NCBI RefSeq assembly: GCF_900103185.1
Contig: NZ_FNJD01000009.1
Span: 1 to 64,000, forward strand
Length of the DNA stretch: 64,000 nucleotides
Origin: Sulfitobacter litoralis
GTDB taxonomy: Bacteria; Pseudomonadota; Alphaproteobacteria; Rhodobacterales; Rhodobacteraceae
Direction of reading: 5' to 3'
The notes beneath the pieces were generated by a model. The model was given only the letters and a program-made list of their open reading frames with translations, made no database searches and had not been told where the DNA came from. How positions within the stretch are numbered: position 1 is the stretch's first letter; each line of letters opens with the position of its first letter. The translations under genes were made by a program, and so were the position numbers. Shown here one piece after another: positions 45,596-54,934 of the stretch.

Positions 45596-46693
45596 TTATT
45601 CCGCAGCGACCTGCTCGAGGAAGGGATAATCGGTATAGCCCTCTTCCCCACCTGCGTAGAAGGTGCTTGTGTCACCGTCGTTCAGCGGTGCGTTAAGCTC
45701 GAGCCGTTTGGCCAGATCGGGGTTCGCGATATAAGGACGACCAAAGGCCACCAGATCAGCCTTGCCGTTGGCAACTGCGTCAATCGCCATGTCGCGGTCA
45801 TACAGGTTGTTCGCCATGTAGACGCCGTTGAACAGCGACCGCAGCTTGCCAAGGTCTTCGTTGCTGTCCAGATCGCGCGACTGGCCTGTCGACCCTTCAA
45901 CCATGTGAAGATACGCCAGGTTATATTTATTCAGCGCGTCGACAACGCAATCAAAGGTTTCTTGCGGGTTGTCGTCGGCGATCGCGTTCGCAGGGGAAAA
46001 CGGCGACAAGCGCAGACCGACGTGATCGCTGTCCCACGCATGCACAACACCGTCCAGCACTTCGAACAGCAAGCGCGCACGGTTTTCGACCGACCCGCCA
46101 TAGGCGTCATCACGTTTGTTGCTGGAGGTTTTCAGGAATTGATCCAGCAGATAGCCGTTGGCCCCGTGGACCTCGACCCCGTCAAAGCCCGCCTTACGTG
46201 CCATTTTGGTCGCGTGGACATAATCGGCGACAATGCGCGGCATCTCGTCGAGCTCCAGCGCACGGGGTTCGGATGTGGGGGACATCCCGTTCTTGGTAAA
46301 GGTTTTAACATCCGCCGCGATGGCCGACGGGGCGACGGGTTTCTGACCATCCGGCTGGATATCAACATGGCTGATCCGACCCACATGCCACAGCTGGATC
46401 ACGATCTTGCCGCCTTTGGCATGCACCGCATCCGTTACTTTTTTCCATGCGGCAACCTGACCTTCGGTATAGATGCCCGGCGTTTTGATGTACCCTTTGC
46501 CTTCGGCGCTGATCTGGGACGCTTCGGTGATGATGATCCCGGCCCCGGCGCGCTGTGCGTAGTATTCGACGTGCATATCGCCGACTTCGCCGGTGTCATC
46601 ATTGGCGCGGCTGCGGGTCAGCGGGGCCATAACAATGCGGTTCGCGGCCTCGATTGCGCCGGTTTTCAACGGGGTGAATAATGCCTCAGTCAT
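45596..46693 (-). CDS. Old yellow enzyme family alkene reductase (NemA/OYE type)
   Basis: The 365-residue FMN TIM-barrel has IVMAPLTRSRANDDTGEVGD at the start, IVIQLWHVGRISHVDIQPDG (His and flavin contacts), GFDGVEVHGANGYLLDQFLK with the conserved His-Gly-Ala-Asn, and VAFGRPYIANPDLAKRL at the end. These enzymes reduce activated C=C bonds, nitrate esters or quinones with NAD(P)H. The gene stands alone. Confidence 0.92.
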   Translation of the reverse strand: MTEALFTPLKTGAIEAANRIVMAPLTRSRANDDTGEVGDMHVEYYAQRAGAGIIITEASQISAEGKGYIKTPGIYTEGQVAAWKKVTDAVHAKGGKIVIQLWHVGRISHVDIQPDGQKPVAPSAIAADVKTFTKNGMSPTSEPRALELDEMPRIVADYVHATKMARKAGFDGVEVHGANGYLLDQFLKTSSNKRDDAYGGSVENRARLLFEVLDGVVHAWDSDHVGLRLSPFSPANAIADDNPQETFDCVVDALNKYNLAYLHMVEGSTGQSRDLDSNEDLGKLRSLFNGVYMANNLYDRDMAIDAVANGKADLVAFGRPYIANPDLAKRLELNAPLNDGDTSTFYAGGEEGYTDYPFLEQVAAE

Positions 46694-46798
46694 GGAAAGC
46701 TCCTATGGGGTGTTGTCTCTTGACTACAGCACCTAAACCTCCGCCCCGTCATCACAAGGACCGGGGCGCAGGTTTATTCCAATCAATGGAAGGTTTTC

Positions 46799-47926
46799 CT
46801 AAAGCGGGTCGATGTCGCCCTGTGCCCGCTGGCTATGAAAATCAGCCTGCCACGCATCAAAAGTGCCCGCCGCAATGGCACCACGCATACCGGCCATGAT
46901 TTCTTGGAAATAGTGCAGGTTGTGCCATGTCAGCAGCATCCCCGAGATCATTTCCTGACTGCGGAACACGTGGTGCAGATAGGCGCGGCTGTAGTTCGAA
47001 CACGCCGGGCACGTGCAGGCTTCGTCCAACGGGCGCGGGTCGTCAGCGTGGCGTGCATTCTTGATATTCACAACACCGTGACGGGTGAAAACCTGCCCCG
47101 TACGCCCGGACCGCGACGGCAAGACGCAATCCATCATATCAATGCCACGCGCAACGGCACCCACAATATCGTCGGGTTTGCCCACCCCCATCAAATAGCG
47201 CGGCCGGTCCACAGGCAGCATATCTGTAGCAAAATCCAGACAGCCGAACATCGCCTCCTGCCCCTCGCCCACGGCCAGACCGCCGACGGCATACCCGTCA
47301 AAGCCCACTTCCATCAGCGCTTTGGCGCTTTCCTCGCGGAAATCCTGTTCAAGACCACCTTGCTGGATACCGAACAGCGCATAGCCCGGACGGTCGCCAA
47401 AAGCGTCGCGGCTGCGTTTGGCCCACCGCATAGACAGGCGCATCGATTCAGCAATACGCGCCCGATCCGCTGGCAAGGCAGGACATTCGTCGAAACACAT
47501 CACAATGTCCGAGCCGAGCAGCTTTTGGATTTCCATCGAGCGTTCAGGCGTAAGCTCGTGCTTTGATCCGTCGATGTGGCTTTTAAAGGTCACGCCCTTT
47601 TCGGTCAGCTTGCGCAGATCCGATAGGCTCATGACCTGAAACCCACCAGAATCCGTGAGGATGGGTTTATCCCAGTTCATAAATTTATGCAGACCGCCCA
47701 AACGGTCGATCCGTTCAGCAGTGGGACGCAACATCAGATGGTAGGTGTTGCCCAGTAGGATATCAGCCCCCGTGGCCGCGACGCTTTCGGGCATCATTGC
47801 CTTGACCGTGGCCGCGGTGCCCACGGGCATAAAGGCAGGTGTGCGAATATCGCCCCGTGGGGTAGAAATGACACCGGTACGCGCCGCGCCATCGCGGGCC
47901 TGAAGATCAAACGAGAATTTTTTCAT
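46799..47926 (-). CDS. tgt: Queuine tRNA-ribosyltransferase
   Basis: The 375-residue TIM-barrel has [16 protein letters not shown], the catalytic Asp in [13 protein letters not shown] (about residue 93), [19 protein letters not shown] and [12 protein letters not shown], and the zinc site [16 protein letters not shown] near the end. It swaps guanine for queuosine precursor in the anticodon of tRNAs for Tyr, His, Asp and Asn. The start is the ATG at 47926, matching the family length. Confidence 0.96.
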   Translation of the reverse strand: MKKFSFDLQARDGAARTGVISTPRGDIRTPAFMPVGTAATVKAMMPESVAATGADILLGNTYHLMLRPTAERIDRLGGLHKFMNWDKPILTDSGGFQVMSLSDLRKLTEKGVTFKSHIDGSKHELTPERSMEIQKLLGSDIVMCFDECPALPADRARIAESMRLSMRWAKRSRDAFGDRPGYALFGIQQGGLEQDFREESAKALMEVGFDGYAVGGLAVGEGQEAMFGCLDFATDMLPVDRPRYLMGVGKPDDIVGAVARGIDMMDCVLPSRSGRTGQVFTRHGVVNIKNARHADDPRPLDEACTCPACSNYSRAYLHHVFRSQEMISGMLLTWHNLHYFQEIMAGMRGAIAAGTFDAWQADFHSQRAQGDIDPL

Positions 47927-48156
47927 GACTGCGGCTATAAGATGTCACCAAGACAGGCGCAATCGTGCAGTTCATATGCCCGATCACGGCGGCTGTCATG
48001 GAAGGTCCGCAAAACCGCGCTATATCCAGCGAGAACCAACGGGGCGCTGCCCCGGACCCCGGGATTTATGCCATTTGGAAGCCGGTGTCGTGGCTTGAGT
48101 AGACGCGAGCGACCTGCTAGGCGGCGGGATCATTTAGCTGTGCCGGAGTGTGTGAC

Positions 48157-49539
48157 ATGCAAGAATTGACGTTTGGCTGGGAAGAATGGATTGCCCTTCC
48201 TGATCTGGGCCTGCCTGCGATCAAGGCAAAGATCGACACCGGCGCGCGCACCTCGGCGCTGCATGCCCATGACATCGAAGTCTTTGGGCCTGCATCCAAG
48301 CCAAAAGTGCGCTTCAATGTGCACCCTGTGGCTGGCAACGAAGACATCACCATCACCTGCTCTGCCCCGATCATTGATCGGCGCGAGGTCACCTCGTCCA
48401 ATGGCGAGGCAGAGCTGCGCTATGTCATCTCGACCAAGATGGATGTCGCGGGGCAAAGCTGGCCCATTGACGTGACCCTGACCAACCGTGCGGGCATGAC
48501 CAGCCGCATGTTGCTGGGCCGTCAGGCGCTGACAGATCACATCACCATCTCACCCACCGAAAAACGGCTACAGCCGGACCTGAGCTATGACGTCTATCAC
48601 ACCGCTGCCGTACGTCACAAAGCGCCGCAGCGGGCCTTGCGCGTCGCCGTGCTAAGCCGTGAAGCCAGCAACTATTCCACATCGCGTCTGGTCGAAGTCG
48701 GCGAAGCCCGCGGCCACACAGTCGAAGTGATCGACACCACCCGCTGCTACATGGCGATCAACGCCATGGCGCCCGAAGTGCATTACGACGGCAAGCGTCT
48801 GCCGCGCTATGACGCGGTGATCCCCCGGATCGGGGCGTCGGTCACGCCCTATGGCTGCGCGGTGATCCGGCAGTTCGAAACCATCGGCACCTATTGCGTC
48901 AACGGGTCTGCCGGTATCTTGTCGAGCCGCGACAAGCTGCATGCGCATCAGGTTCTGGCCTCGAAAAAAATCGGTATGCCCACGACCGCTTTTGCCGCCT
49001 CGCCCAAGGATACGTCGAACTTGATGGCGCTTGTGGGCACCGCGCCCCTGATTGTGAAGTTACTGGAATCGACCCAAGGTAAGGGCGTCGTGCTGGCTGA
49101 AACAAAAAAGGCCGCTGAATCCGTGATCGATGCATTCCGCGGGCTCAAGGCGAACTTTCTGGTGCAGGATTTCGTCAAGGAAGCGGCGGGCGAGGATTTG
49201 CGCTGCCTTGTGGTCGACGGCAAAGTCGTTGCTGCGATGAAGCGCACCGGTGCGGATGGCGACTTCCGGTCCAACCTACACCGAGGCGGGACGGCGCAGG
49301 TTGTGCGCATCACCAAGCTTGAACGCGAGACCGCCCTGCGCGCGGCGCGGGCCTTTGGTCTGGGCAAAGCGGGTGTGGATTTGCTACGCTCTGACAGCGG
49401 GCCCAAAGTCCTTGAGGTCAACAGCTCGCCCGGATTCGAAGGAATCGAGAAAGCCACCGGTAAGGATATCGTCGGCATGATCTATGACATGATCGAAGCG
49501 CGGGTGAAGCCGCAGCCTGTGCGCAAGCGCAAAGGATAG
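48157..49539 (+). CDS. RimK-like ATP-grasp ligase fused to an N-terminal protease-like domain
   Basis: The 460-residue protein has two parts. Residues 1-140 are a retropepsin-like putative zinc protease domain ([20 protein letters not shown], with DTGA as the aspartic-protease-like turn, and MLLGRQAL at its end). After a linker, residues about 155-450 are an ATP-grasp ligase of the RimK family with [20 protein letters not shown] as ATP loop and [18 protein letters not shown] for metals. RimK adds glutamates to ribosomal protein S6; the fused form is uncharacterised. GGAG is 8 bases before the ATG at 48157, better than the GTG at 48148. Confidence 0.85.
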   Translation: MQELTFGWEEWIALPDLGLPAIKAKIDTGARTSALHAHDIEVFGPASKPKVRFNVHPVAGNEDITITCSAPIIDRREVTSSNGEAELRYVISTKMDVAGQSWPIDVTLTNRAGMTSRMLLGRQALTDHITISPTEKRLQPDLSYDVYHTAAVRHKAPQRALRVAVLSREASNYSTSRLVEVGEARGHTVEVIDTTRCYMAINAMAPEVHYDGKRLPRYDAVIPRIGASVTPYGCAVIRQFETIGTYCVNGSAGILSSRDKLHAHQVLASKKIGMPTTAFAASPKDTSNLMALVGTAPLIVKLLESTQGKGVVLAETKKAAESVIDAFRGLKANFLVQDFVKEAAGEDLRCLVVDGKVVAAMKRTGADGDFRSNLHRGGTAQVVRITKLERETALRAARAFGLGKAGVDLLRSDSGPKVLEVNSSPGFEGIEKATGKDIVGMIYDMIEARVKPQPVRKRKG

Positions 49540-49625
49540 ATCAAACCATAGATCACGGGGCTGTCCTCTGGACGGTGCTGGATGCAATCCCTATATAAAC
49601 GATAAGATAACGCAGCGAGGCCCTG

Positions 49626-49988
49626 ATGACTGACAGCACCCAATCTCTTGAAGGCACCCCTTTAATCGCGCCCTCGTCAACGGATCATCCGCTGTACGAG
49701 CAGATCACCGAAGCCTGCCGCACGGTATATGACCCTGAGATTCCAGTGAATATCTATGAGCTGGGGTTGATCTACACGATCGACATCAATGCGGAAAACG
49801 AGGTCAACATCAAGATGTCCCTGACCGCGCCCGGCTGCCCTGTCGCAGGCGAGATGCCCGGCTGGGTCGCCGATGCAGTTGAACCCCTGCCCGGCGTGAA
49901 AACCGTCGATGTGGAATTGGTTTGGGAACCACCATGGGGCATGGACATGATGTCTGACGAAGCGCGTCTTGAACTGGGGTTCATGTAA
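49626..49988 (+). CDS. SUF-associated iron-sulfur assembly protein (DUF59, SufT-like)
   Basis: The 120-residue protein has the MIP18/DUF59 core: VYDPEIPVNIYELGLIYTI, MSLTAPGCPVAGEMPGWVAD with the conserved Cys, and VELVWEPPWGMDMMSDEARL. It assists the maturation of [4Fe-4S] proteins in alphaproteobacteria, usually at the end of suf operons. Here it stands alone, without other suf genes except the HesB/IscA-type gene 1.5 kb away. Confidence 0.88.
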   Translation: MTDSTQSLEGTPLIAPSSTDHPLYEQITEACRTVYDPEIPVNIYELGLIYTIDINAENEVNIKMSLTAPGCPVAGEMPGWVADAVEPLPGVKTVDVELVWEPPWGMDMMSDEARLELGFM

Positions 49989-50114
49989 GCCCACTGGCAA
50001 ACATCGGGGCGCATTTCACGTCCCTGTTGATTTTACATCACTTTCACGCAATGGTCGCATCATTGTAACATCCGGTAGCCACACCGCAGCCAGATGATTT
50101 ATATTGGAGCGATC

Positions 50115-51326
50115 ATGCGACTAACAACTGCCCTTACAGCTTTGGCCTTGGCCCCGACCGCGCTGCTGGCCGATGCCCATAGCACCCCCACGCCCGTCGA
50201 ATACGGTCCCCGTCCCGCCTATCTAGTGGACAAGCTCCCCGATGGCGATCTTAAAGACAAGCTGGCGTCCTGCATGGGCCAGACGCCGTCGAAAACCGAT
50301 TTCTCGATCGGGCACCGCGGCGCGCCGCTGATGTTCCCCGAACATACCGTGCAATCCAACGTTGCTGCGGCCCGTCAGGGTGCAGGCATTCTGGAATGTG
50401 ACGTGACTTTTACAGCAGATCACGAACTGGTCTGCCGCCACGCGCAGAACGATCTGCACACCACCACCAATATCCTCGTCTCCGATCTGGCCGAGAAATG
50501 CACCGCGGGCTTTACCGCTGCTGCGGGCGAAGAAGGTGCCAGCGCCGAATGCCGCACCTCTGACATCACCTTGGCCGAGTTCGAAACGCTGACCCCCAAG
50601 ATGGACAGCGCCGACACCACCGCCACGACTGCCGAAGACTATCAGGGCGGCGTCGCCAGCTTCCGCACGCAGCTTTATAGCGACGGTGCCGATCTGATGA
50701 CCCACACGGAATCGATCGAGCTGTTCAAATCCCTCGGCGCGAAATTCACCCCCGAGCTCAAGTCGCCTTCGGTCGAAATGCCCCATGACGGCTTCAGCCA
50801 GGAAGACTATGCGCAGAAGATGATCGACGAATACAAAGCCGCGGGCATTCCTGCCTCGGACGTTTGGGCGCAGTCGTTCAACCTGGATGACGTGCTTTAC
50901 TGGATCAAGGCAGAGCCCGAATTCGGCAAACAGGCCGTCTATCTCGTGGAATGGAGCGACGGTTTCGACGAACAGGACCCCAGCACCTGGACACAGGATT
51001 TCGCCCAGCTGAAAGAGCAAGGCGTGCAGTATCTGGCCCCGTCGCTGAACATGCTGCTGACCAACAAGGACGGCACACTGGCCGCCTCTGACTATGCGAT
51101 GAAAGCCAGCGAAGCCGGTCTGAACCTGATTGCCTGGACGCTGGAACGCTCTGGTCCGCTGTCCACAGGCGGTGGCTGGTACTTCCAATCGGTCGGCGAC
51201 ATCATCACCGACGACAGCGACTATCTCGTTGCGCTTGATGTTCTGGCGCAAGAAGCGGGCGTAAAGGGTGTCTTCTCTGACTGGCCCGCGACCGTAACCT
51301 ATTACGCAAACTGCATGGGGCTGTGA
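50115..51326 (+). CDS. Glycerophosphodiester phosphodiesterase, exported
   Basis: The 403-residue protein has a signal peptide (to about residue 20, TALLADAHS), then the GDPD TIM-barrel with IGHRGAPLMFPEHT (catalytic His-Arg) and GILECDVTFTADHELVCRH with the metal Glu/Asp and second His. It releases glycerol 3-phosphate from phospholipid head-group diesters in the periplasm and may serve phosphate or glycerol scavenging. GGAG precedes the ATG at 50115. A Cys pair in the insert (KCTAGF, ECRTSD) may form a disulfide. Confidence 0.9.
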   Translation: MRLTTALTALALAPTALLADAHSTPTPVEYGPRPAYLVDKLPDGDLKDKLASCMGQTPSKTDFSIGHRGAPLMFPEHTVQSNVAAARQGAGILECDVTFTADHELVCRHAQNDLHTTTNILVSDLAEKCTAGFTAAAGEEGASAECRTSDITLAEFETLTPKMDSADTTATTAEDYQGGVASFRTQLYSDGADLMTHTESIELFKSLGAKFTPELKSPSVEMPHDGFSQEDYAQKMIDEYKAAGIPASDVWAQSFNLDDVLYWIKAEPEFGKQAVYLVEWSDGFDEQDPSTWTQDFAQLKEQGVQYLAPSLNMLLTNKDGTLAASDYAMKASEAGLNLIAWTLERSGPLSTGGGWYFQSVGDIITDDSDYLVALDVLAQEAGVKGVFSDWPATVTYYANCMGL

Positions 51327-51463
51327 ACAACAGCATATGACCTTGCGCAGCAGCGTTTGGCGACAGGGCCGTCCCTTCGGGGGCGGCCTTTTGCTATTGT
51401 GCAGACCCCCGCTTGAGAAACCGCGCCAAAGGCCTTATCTTGTCAGTAACAGGAGTATTCAGC

Positions 51464-51808
51464 ATGTTCGCGATCCCAGGCAAGCAAGCCGTCACCATCA
51501 CCCCCAAAGCCGCCAATCAGATCACCAAGCTGATGACGTCCGCAGGCCATGCCGGTCTGCGCATCGGCATCAAAAAAGGGGGCTGCGCCGGCATGGAATA
51601 TACCATGGAGTATGTGAACGAGGCCGACACCAACGACGAAGTTGTCGAACAGGACGGCGCGCGGGTGATGATCGCGCCGATGGCACAGATGTTTCTTTTC
51701 GGCACCGAAATCGACTATGAAACCTCGCTCCTGGAATCCGGCTTCAAGTTCCGCAATCCCAATGTGACCGAAGCCTGCGGGTGTGGCGAATCCATCAAAT
51801 TCGGCTAA
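51464..51808 (+). CDS. HesB/IscA-family iron-sulfur carrier
   Basis: The 114-residue protein has the A-type carrier pattern: LRIGIKKGGCAGMEYTMEYV with the first Cys and ACGCGESI with the last two. It receives and delivers Fe-S clusters to apo-proteins. AGGAG stands before the ATG at 51464. It resembles SufA/ErpA; which one cannot be said from sequence. Confidence 0.88.
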   Translation: MFAIPGKQAVTITPKAANQITKLMTSAGHAGLRIGIKKGGCAGMEYTMEYVNEADTNDEVVEQDGARVMIAPMAQMFLFGTEIDYETSLLESGFKFRNPNVTEACGCGESIKFG

Positions 51809-51907
51809 CGGCAGCCGGCCGCTCGCGCTGCGTGTGACGTGAGCTTGACGTTGCCCTGTCGGGGTGGCGCTGGTATCCCTTTGTAAAACAACATGAAGGA
51901 TATGCAC

Positions 51908-52657
51908 ATGCGCCGCAAGCTTGCCACTGGAAACTGGAAGATGAACGGCTCGCTGGCCGGTTTGGACATGCTGGCCGATGTCGCCACTGCGATGGGCAGC
52001 GACAGTGCAGAGGCCGTGATCTGCCCGCCTTCCGCCTATCTGATGCCGGCTGTCACTGCTGCGCAAGGTACCTCCGTCGGCATCGGCGCACAGGATTGCC
52101 ATACCGAGTCAAAAGGCGCGTTCACTGGCGATATCTCTGCCCCGATGATCAAGGACATCGGCGCGACTTACGTGATCGTCGGGCATTCAGAACGCCGCGA
52201 GGCTCATGCCGAAAGCGACGCTGACGTCGCCCGCAAAGCCCAAGCCGCTTGGGCCGCAGACCTGACCGCCATCATTTGCATCGGCGAAAGCGAAGCAGAC
52301 CGCAGTGCAGGTACAACATTGGATGTCATCGCCAAGCAGCTCGCGGGCTCCCTGCCCGATGGCTGCACGGGCGATAATACCGTGGTCGCTTACGAACCCA
52401 TCTGGGCGATTGGCACTGGCAAAATCCCGACGCTCGATCAGATCATCGAAGTGCATGATTTCATCCGCGCCGAACTTGCCAAACGCTTTGGCAGTGATGT
52501 CACCGACGCGCTGCGGCTGCTGTATGGCGGCTCGGTAAAACCGGACAACGCGGCGGATATATTCAAGGTCGAAAACGTGGACGGTGCCCTGATCGGGGGC
52601 GCGAGCCTTAAGGCCGCTGATTTCGTCCCCATCCTCAAGGCGCTCTCTGCCGCCTGA
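51908..52657 (+). CDS. tpiA: Triosephosphate isomerase
   Basis: The 249-residue TIM barrel begins RRKLATGNWKMNG with the catalytic Lys, has YVIVGHSERRE with the catalytic His, AYEPIWAIGTGKIPT with the catalytic Glu and flexible loop, and LLYGGSVKPDN near the end. It interconverts dihydroxyacetone phosphate and glyceraldehyde 3-phosphate. AAGGA is seven bases before the ATG at 51908; starts at 51893 and 51902 are less well placed. Confidence 0.96.
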   Translation: MRRKLATGNWKMNGSLAGLDMLADVATAMGSDSAEAVICPPSAYLMPAVTAAQGTSVGIGAQDCHTESKGAFTGDISAPMIKDIGATYVIVGHSERREAHAESDADVARKAQAAWAADLTAIICIGESEADRSAGTTLDVIAKQLAGSLPDGCTGDNTVVAYEPIWAIGTGKIPTLDQIIEVHDFIRAELAKRFGSDVTDALRLLYGGSVKPDNAADIFKVENVDGALIGGASLKAADFVPILKALSAA

Positions 52658-52696
52658 CCTTCATTTTGCCAAATAAACTCATGGCAGGACACAAAC

Positions 52697-52732
52697 AAAA
52701 GGCGGCGCATCCACTGGGATACGCCGCCTTTT
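52697..52732. terminator. Bidirectional terminator between tpiA and dctM
   Basis: AAAAGGCGGCG and CGCCGCCTTTT form a stem with additional pairs in the arms (ATCC/GGAT) around a four-base loop. It has A and T runs on both sides and serves both convergent genes. Confidence 0.88.
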
Positions 52733-52760
52733 CTACTTCTATGTGTTGGACCCAGTCCCG

Positions 52761-54137
52761 CTAGCGGGTGATAATCTCCGGCCCCATCATCAATGTCGGC
52801 AGCCAAGTGGAGATGACCGGAATATAGGTCACCATCAGCAGGAAGACGAACAGAACTGCGGTGAACGGCAGCGCGGCTTTGACCACATTCATCATCGGCA
52901 TATTCGCCACACCCGAGGTCACGAAGAGGTTCAGACCCACCGGCGGGGTAATCATCCCGATTTCCATGTTGACCACCATGATGATCCCCAGATGGATCGG
53001 GTCGATGCCCAGTTCAATCGCAATCGGGAAGACCAACGGCGCGACGATGATCAGCAGGCCCGACGGCTCCATGAACTGGCCACCGATCAGCAGGATCACG
53101 TTGACGATCACAAGGAACATGATCGGACCAAAGCCGGCATTCAGCATCGCCGCCGAGATTTGCTGTGGGATCTGTTCATCGGTCAGCACGTGCTTGAGGA
53201 TCAGCGCATTGGCGATGATGAACATCAGTGTCACGGTCAGCTTACCGGCGTCGAACAAGGTGTCGCGGGTGTCGCGGTGGAAGAACACGGTGACCAGCGC
53301 CATCGGCTTGCGCATCAGCGACAGGTTACGCCCCTCGCCTTCGACGTGCAGCGGGCCCATGTCGCGATAGACGAAGGCCGCGATAAAGAAGGCGTAGACG
53401 GCAGCCACCGCAGCGGCTTCGGTGGGGGTAAAGATACCGCCATAGATACCACCAAGGATGATGACGATCAGCATCAGGCCCCAGCCTGCTTCACGCCCCG
53501 AGGCAAAGACCTCGCCCCAGCCGCGCCATTCGCCCTGTGGCAGCTTTTTAACCCGCGCCATGATGTAGATGGTCAGCATCAGCATGGTGCCCGCCATCAG
53601 ACCCGGAATAACGCCCGCAAGGAACATCCGGCCAACGGACACATCCGTGGCAGAGGCATAGACAACCATCACGATCGACGGCGGGATCAGGATGCCCAAG
53701 GTGCCCGCGTTGGCGATGACACCTGCGGCGAATTCCTTGGTATAGCCAGTTTCACGCATCCCCGCGATCACGATGGAGCCGATGGCAACGACCGTTGCAG
53801 GCGAAGACCCGGACAGGGCCGCGAAAAGCATACAGGCAAAGACACCCGCAATCGCCAGACCACCGGGAAAATGCCCGACCAGCGCGATAGAGAAACGGAT
53901 GATCCGCTTGGCCACACCGCCGGTCGACATGAAGGAAGACGCCAACACGAAGAACGGGATCGCCAGCAGCGTGTAGTGCCCCGCCATCGCCTGAAAGAAG
54001 GTCTGCGCGATAGATGCAAGAGAGCTGTCGGACAGCACCAGCAGAAAGACGATCGACGAGAAGCCTAGGCTGACGGCAATCGGAACGCCCAGCAACATCA
54101 GCCCGACGATCATGGTAAAGAGGATAAGGACTTCCAT
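52761..54137 (-). CDS. dctM: TRAP dicarboxylate transporter, large permease
   Basis: The 458-residue protein has about 12 hydrophobic segments, with the DctM marks ALSGSSPATVVAIGSIVIAG and NAGTLGILIPPSIVMVVYAS in the first half and EIGMITPPVGLNLFVTSGVA near the end. With DctQ it moves a carboxylate into the cell along a sodium gradient, fed by DctP. It overlaps or abuts dctQ (4-base gap) and ends at the terminator at 52697-52732. Confidence 0.92.
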   Translation of the reverse strand: MEVLILFTMIVGLMLLGVPIAVSLGFSSIVFLLVLSDSSLASIAQTFFQAMAGHYTLLAIPFFVLASSFMSTGGVAKRIIRFSIALVGHFPGGLAIAGVFACMLFAALSGSSPATVVAIGSIVIAGMRETGYTKEFAAGVIANAGTLGILIPPSIVMVVYASATDVSVGRMFLAGVIPGLMAGTMLMLTIYIMARVKKLPQGEWRGWGEVFASGREAGWGLMLIVIILGGIYGGIFTPTEAAAVAAVYAFFIAAFVYRDMGPLHVEGEGRNLSLMRKPMALVTVFFHRDTRDTLFDAGKLTVTLMFIIANALILKHVLTDEQIPQQISAAMLNAGFGPIMFLVIVNVILLIGGQFMEPSGLLIIVAPLVFPIAIELGIDPIHLGIIMVVNMEIGMITPPVGLNLFVTSGVANMPMMNVVKAALPFTAVLFVFLLMVTYIPVISTWLPTLMMGPEIITR

Positions 54138-54141
54138 GCGC

Positions 54142-54822
54142 TTAGGACTCCGCGTTCATGTGTTTGACGGCTTCGATATCATCTTCGGCCTCGTGACTAA
54201 CGATCATCGCTGTGGCGTGCCCGTTAAGGACGCGCAAACCGGCCTGAATGAAACGGAACAGCAACAGCGCCATGCCGAAGGGCAGCATGAAATAGGGGAT
54301 GAAACGGGGCAGTTTGCCGTAGGTTTCGCCCTCGTTCATGATTGGCTCGATAAAGCGCAGCCAGTCCGGCATTGGGATATCGACGGTTTCATACCACGCC
54401 TGATCGCGGCTATCGGCAAACCCTGTGGGGAACCAGCGGCCGGTAGTGGCGTCCAGCCCCGCGAACGGTGCCCAGTAATCCCACGCGCCCTTCATCAGCA
54501 ACGCGGCATAGACCACACAGATCACCGCTACGACCAGCGCCAGAACCCGACGTTTGGGCAGCGAAAACAGGTTTACGACAGCGTCGACCCCCAAATGCGC
54601 CGTGACCTTGACCGCATAGCTCATGCCGAACAGGACCAGCCAGGCGAACAGAAACGTCACTGCCTCCAATCCCCAGATGATGCCGGTGTTAAAACCATAG
54701 CGCAGGACGACGTTGATAAAGGTGATGAGGGTCATCAGGCCAAGGATGAGGGCAATCGCCGTTTCCTCAAGCTCGTTGACGATGCGCCCGAGCGCAGAAT
54801 GAGATTGAACACCATGTGACAT
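54142..54822 (-). CDS. dctQ: TRAP dicarboxylate transporter, small permease
   Basis: The 226-residue protein has four hydrophobic segments, larger than the usual 160-180 of DctQ because of an insert of about 60 residues (ATTGRWFPTGFADSRDQAWY) between the second and third. This long form occurs in C4-dicarboxylate-type TRAP systems. It couples DctP to DctM. A hairpin upstream at 54901-54924 separates it from dctP. Confidence 0.88.
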   Translation of the reverse strand: MSHGVQSHSALGRIVNELEETAIALILGLMTLITFINVVLRYGFNTGIIWGLEAVTFLFAWLVLFGMSYAVKVTAHLGVDAVVNLFSLPKRRVLALVVAVICVVYAALLMKGAWDYWAPFAGLDATTGRWFPTGFADSRDQAWYETVDIPMPDWLRFIEPIMNEGETYGKLPRFIPYFMLPFGMALLLFRFIQAGLRVLNGHATAMIVSHEAEDDIEAVKHMNAES

Positions 54823-54900
54823 GGAAATGCTCCGCTGTGAGAGGAGAGTGGATCAGGCCCGCACGCCGTGGGGCATGTCGGGGCCTGACGCAATTGAAAT

Positions 54901-54924
54901 GCCCCGTCTGCAGTCAGACGGGGC
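54901..54924 (-). terminator. Intercistronic hairpin between dctP and dctQ
   Basis: GCCCCGTCTG and CAGACGGGGC pair around a four-base loop. On the minus strand ATTTC follows, a weak terminator. It would let much more binding protein be made than permease. Confidence 0.65.
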
Positions 54925-54934
54925 AGAACAGGTT

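Noticed and set aside
52743-54068. 441-residue plus frame opposite dctM
   Set aside because: Histidine- and aspartate-rich antisense shadow; dctM is a clear membrane protein.
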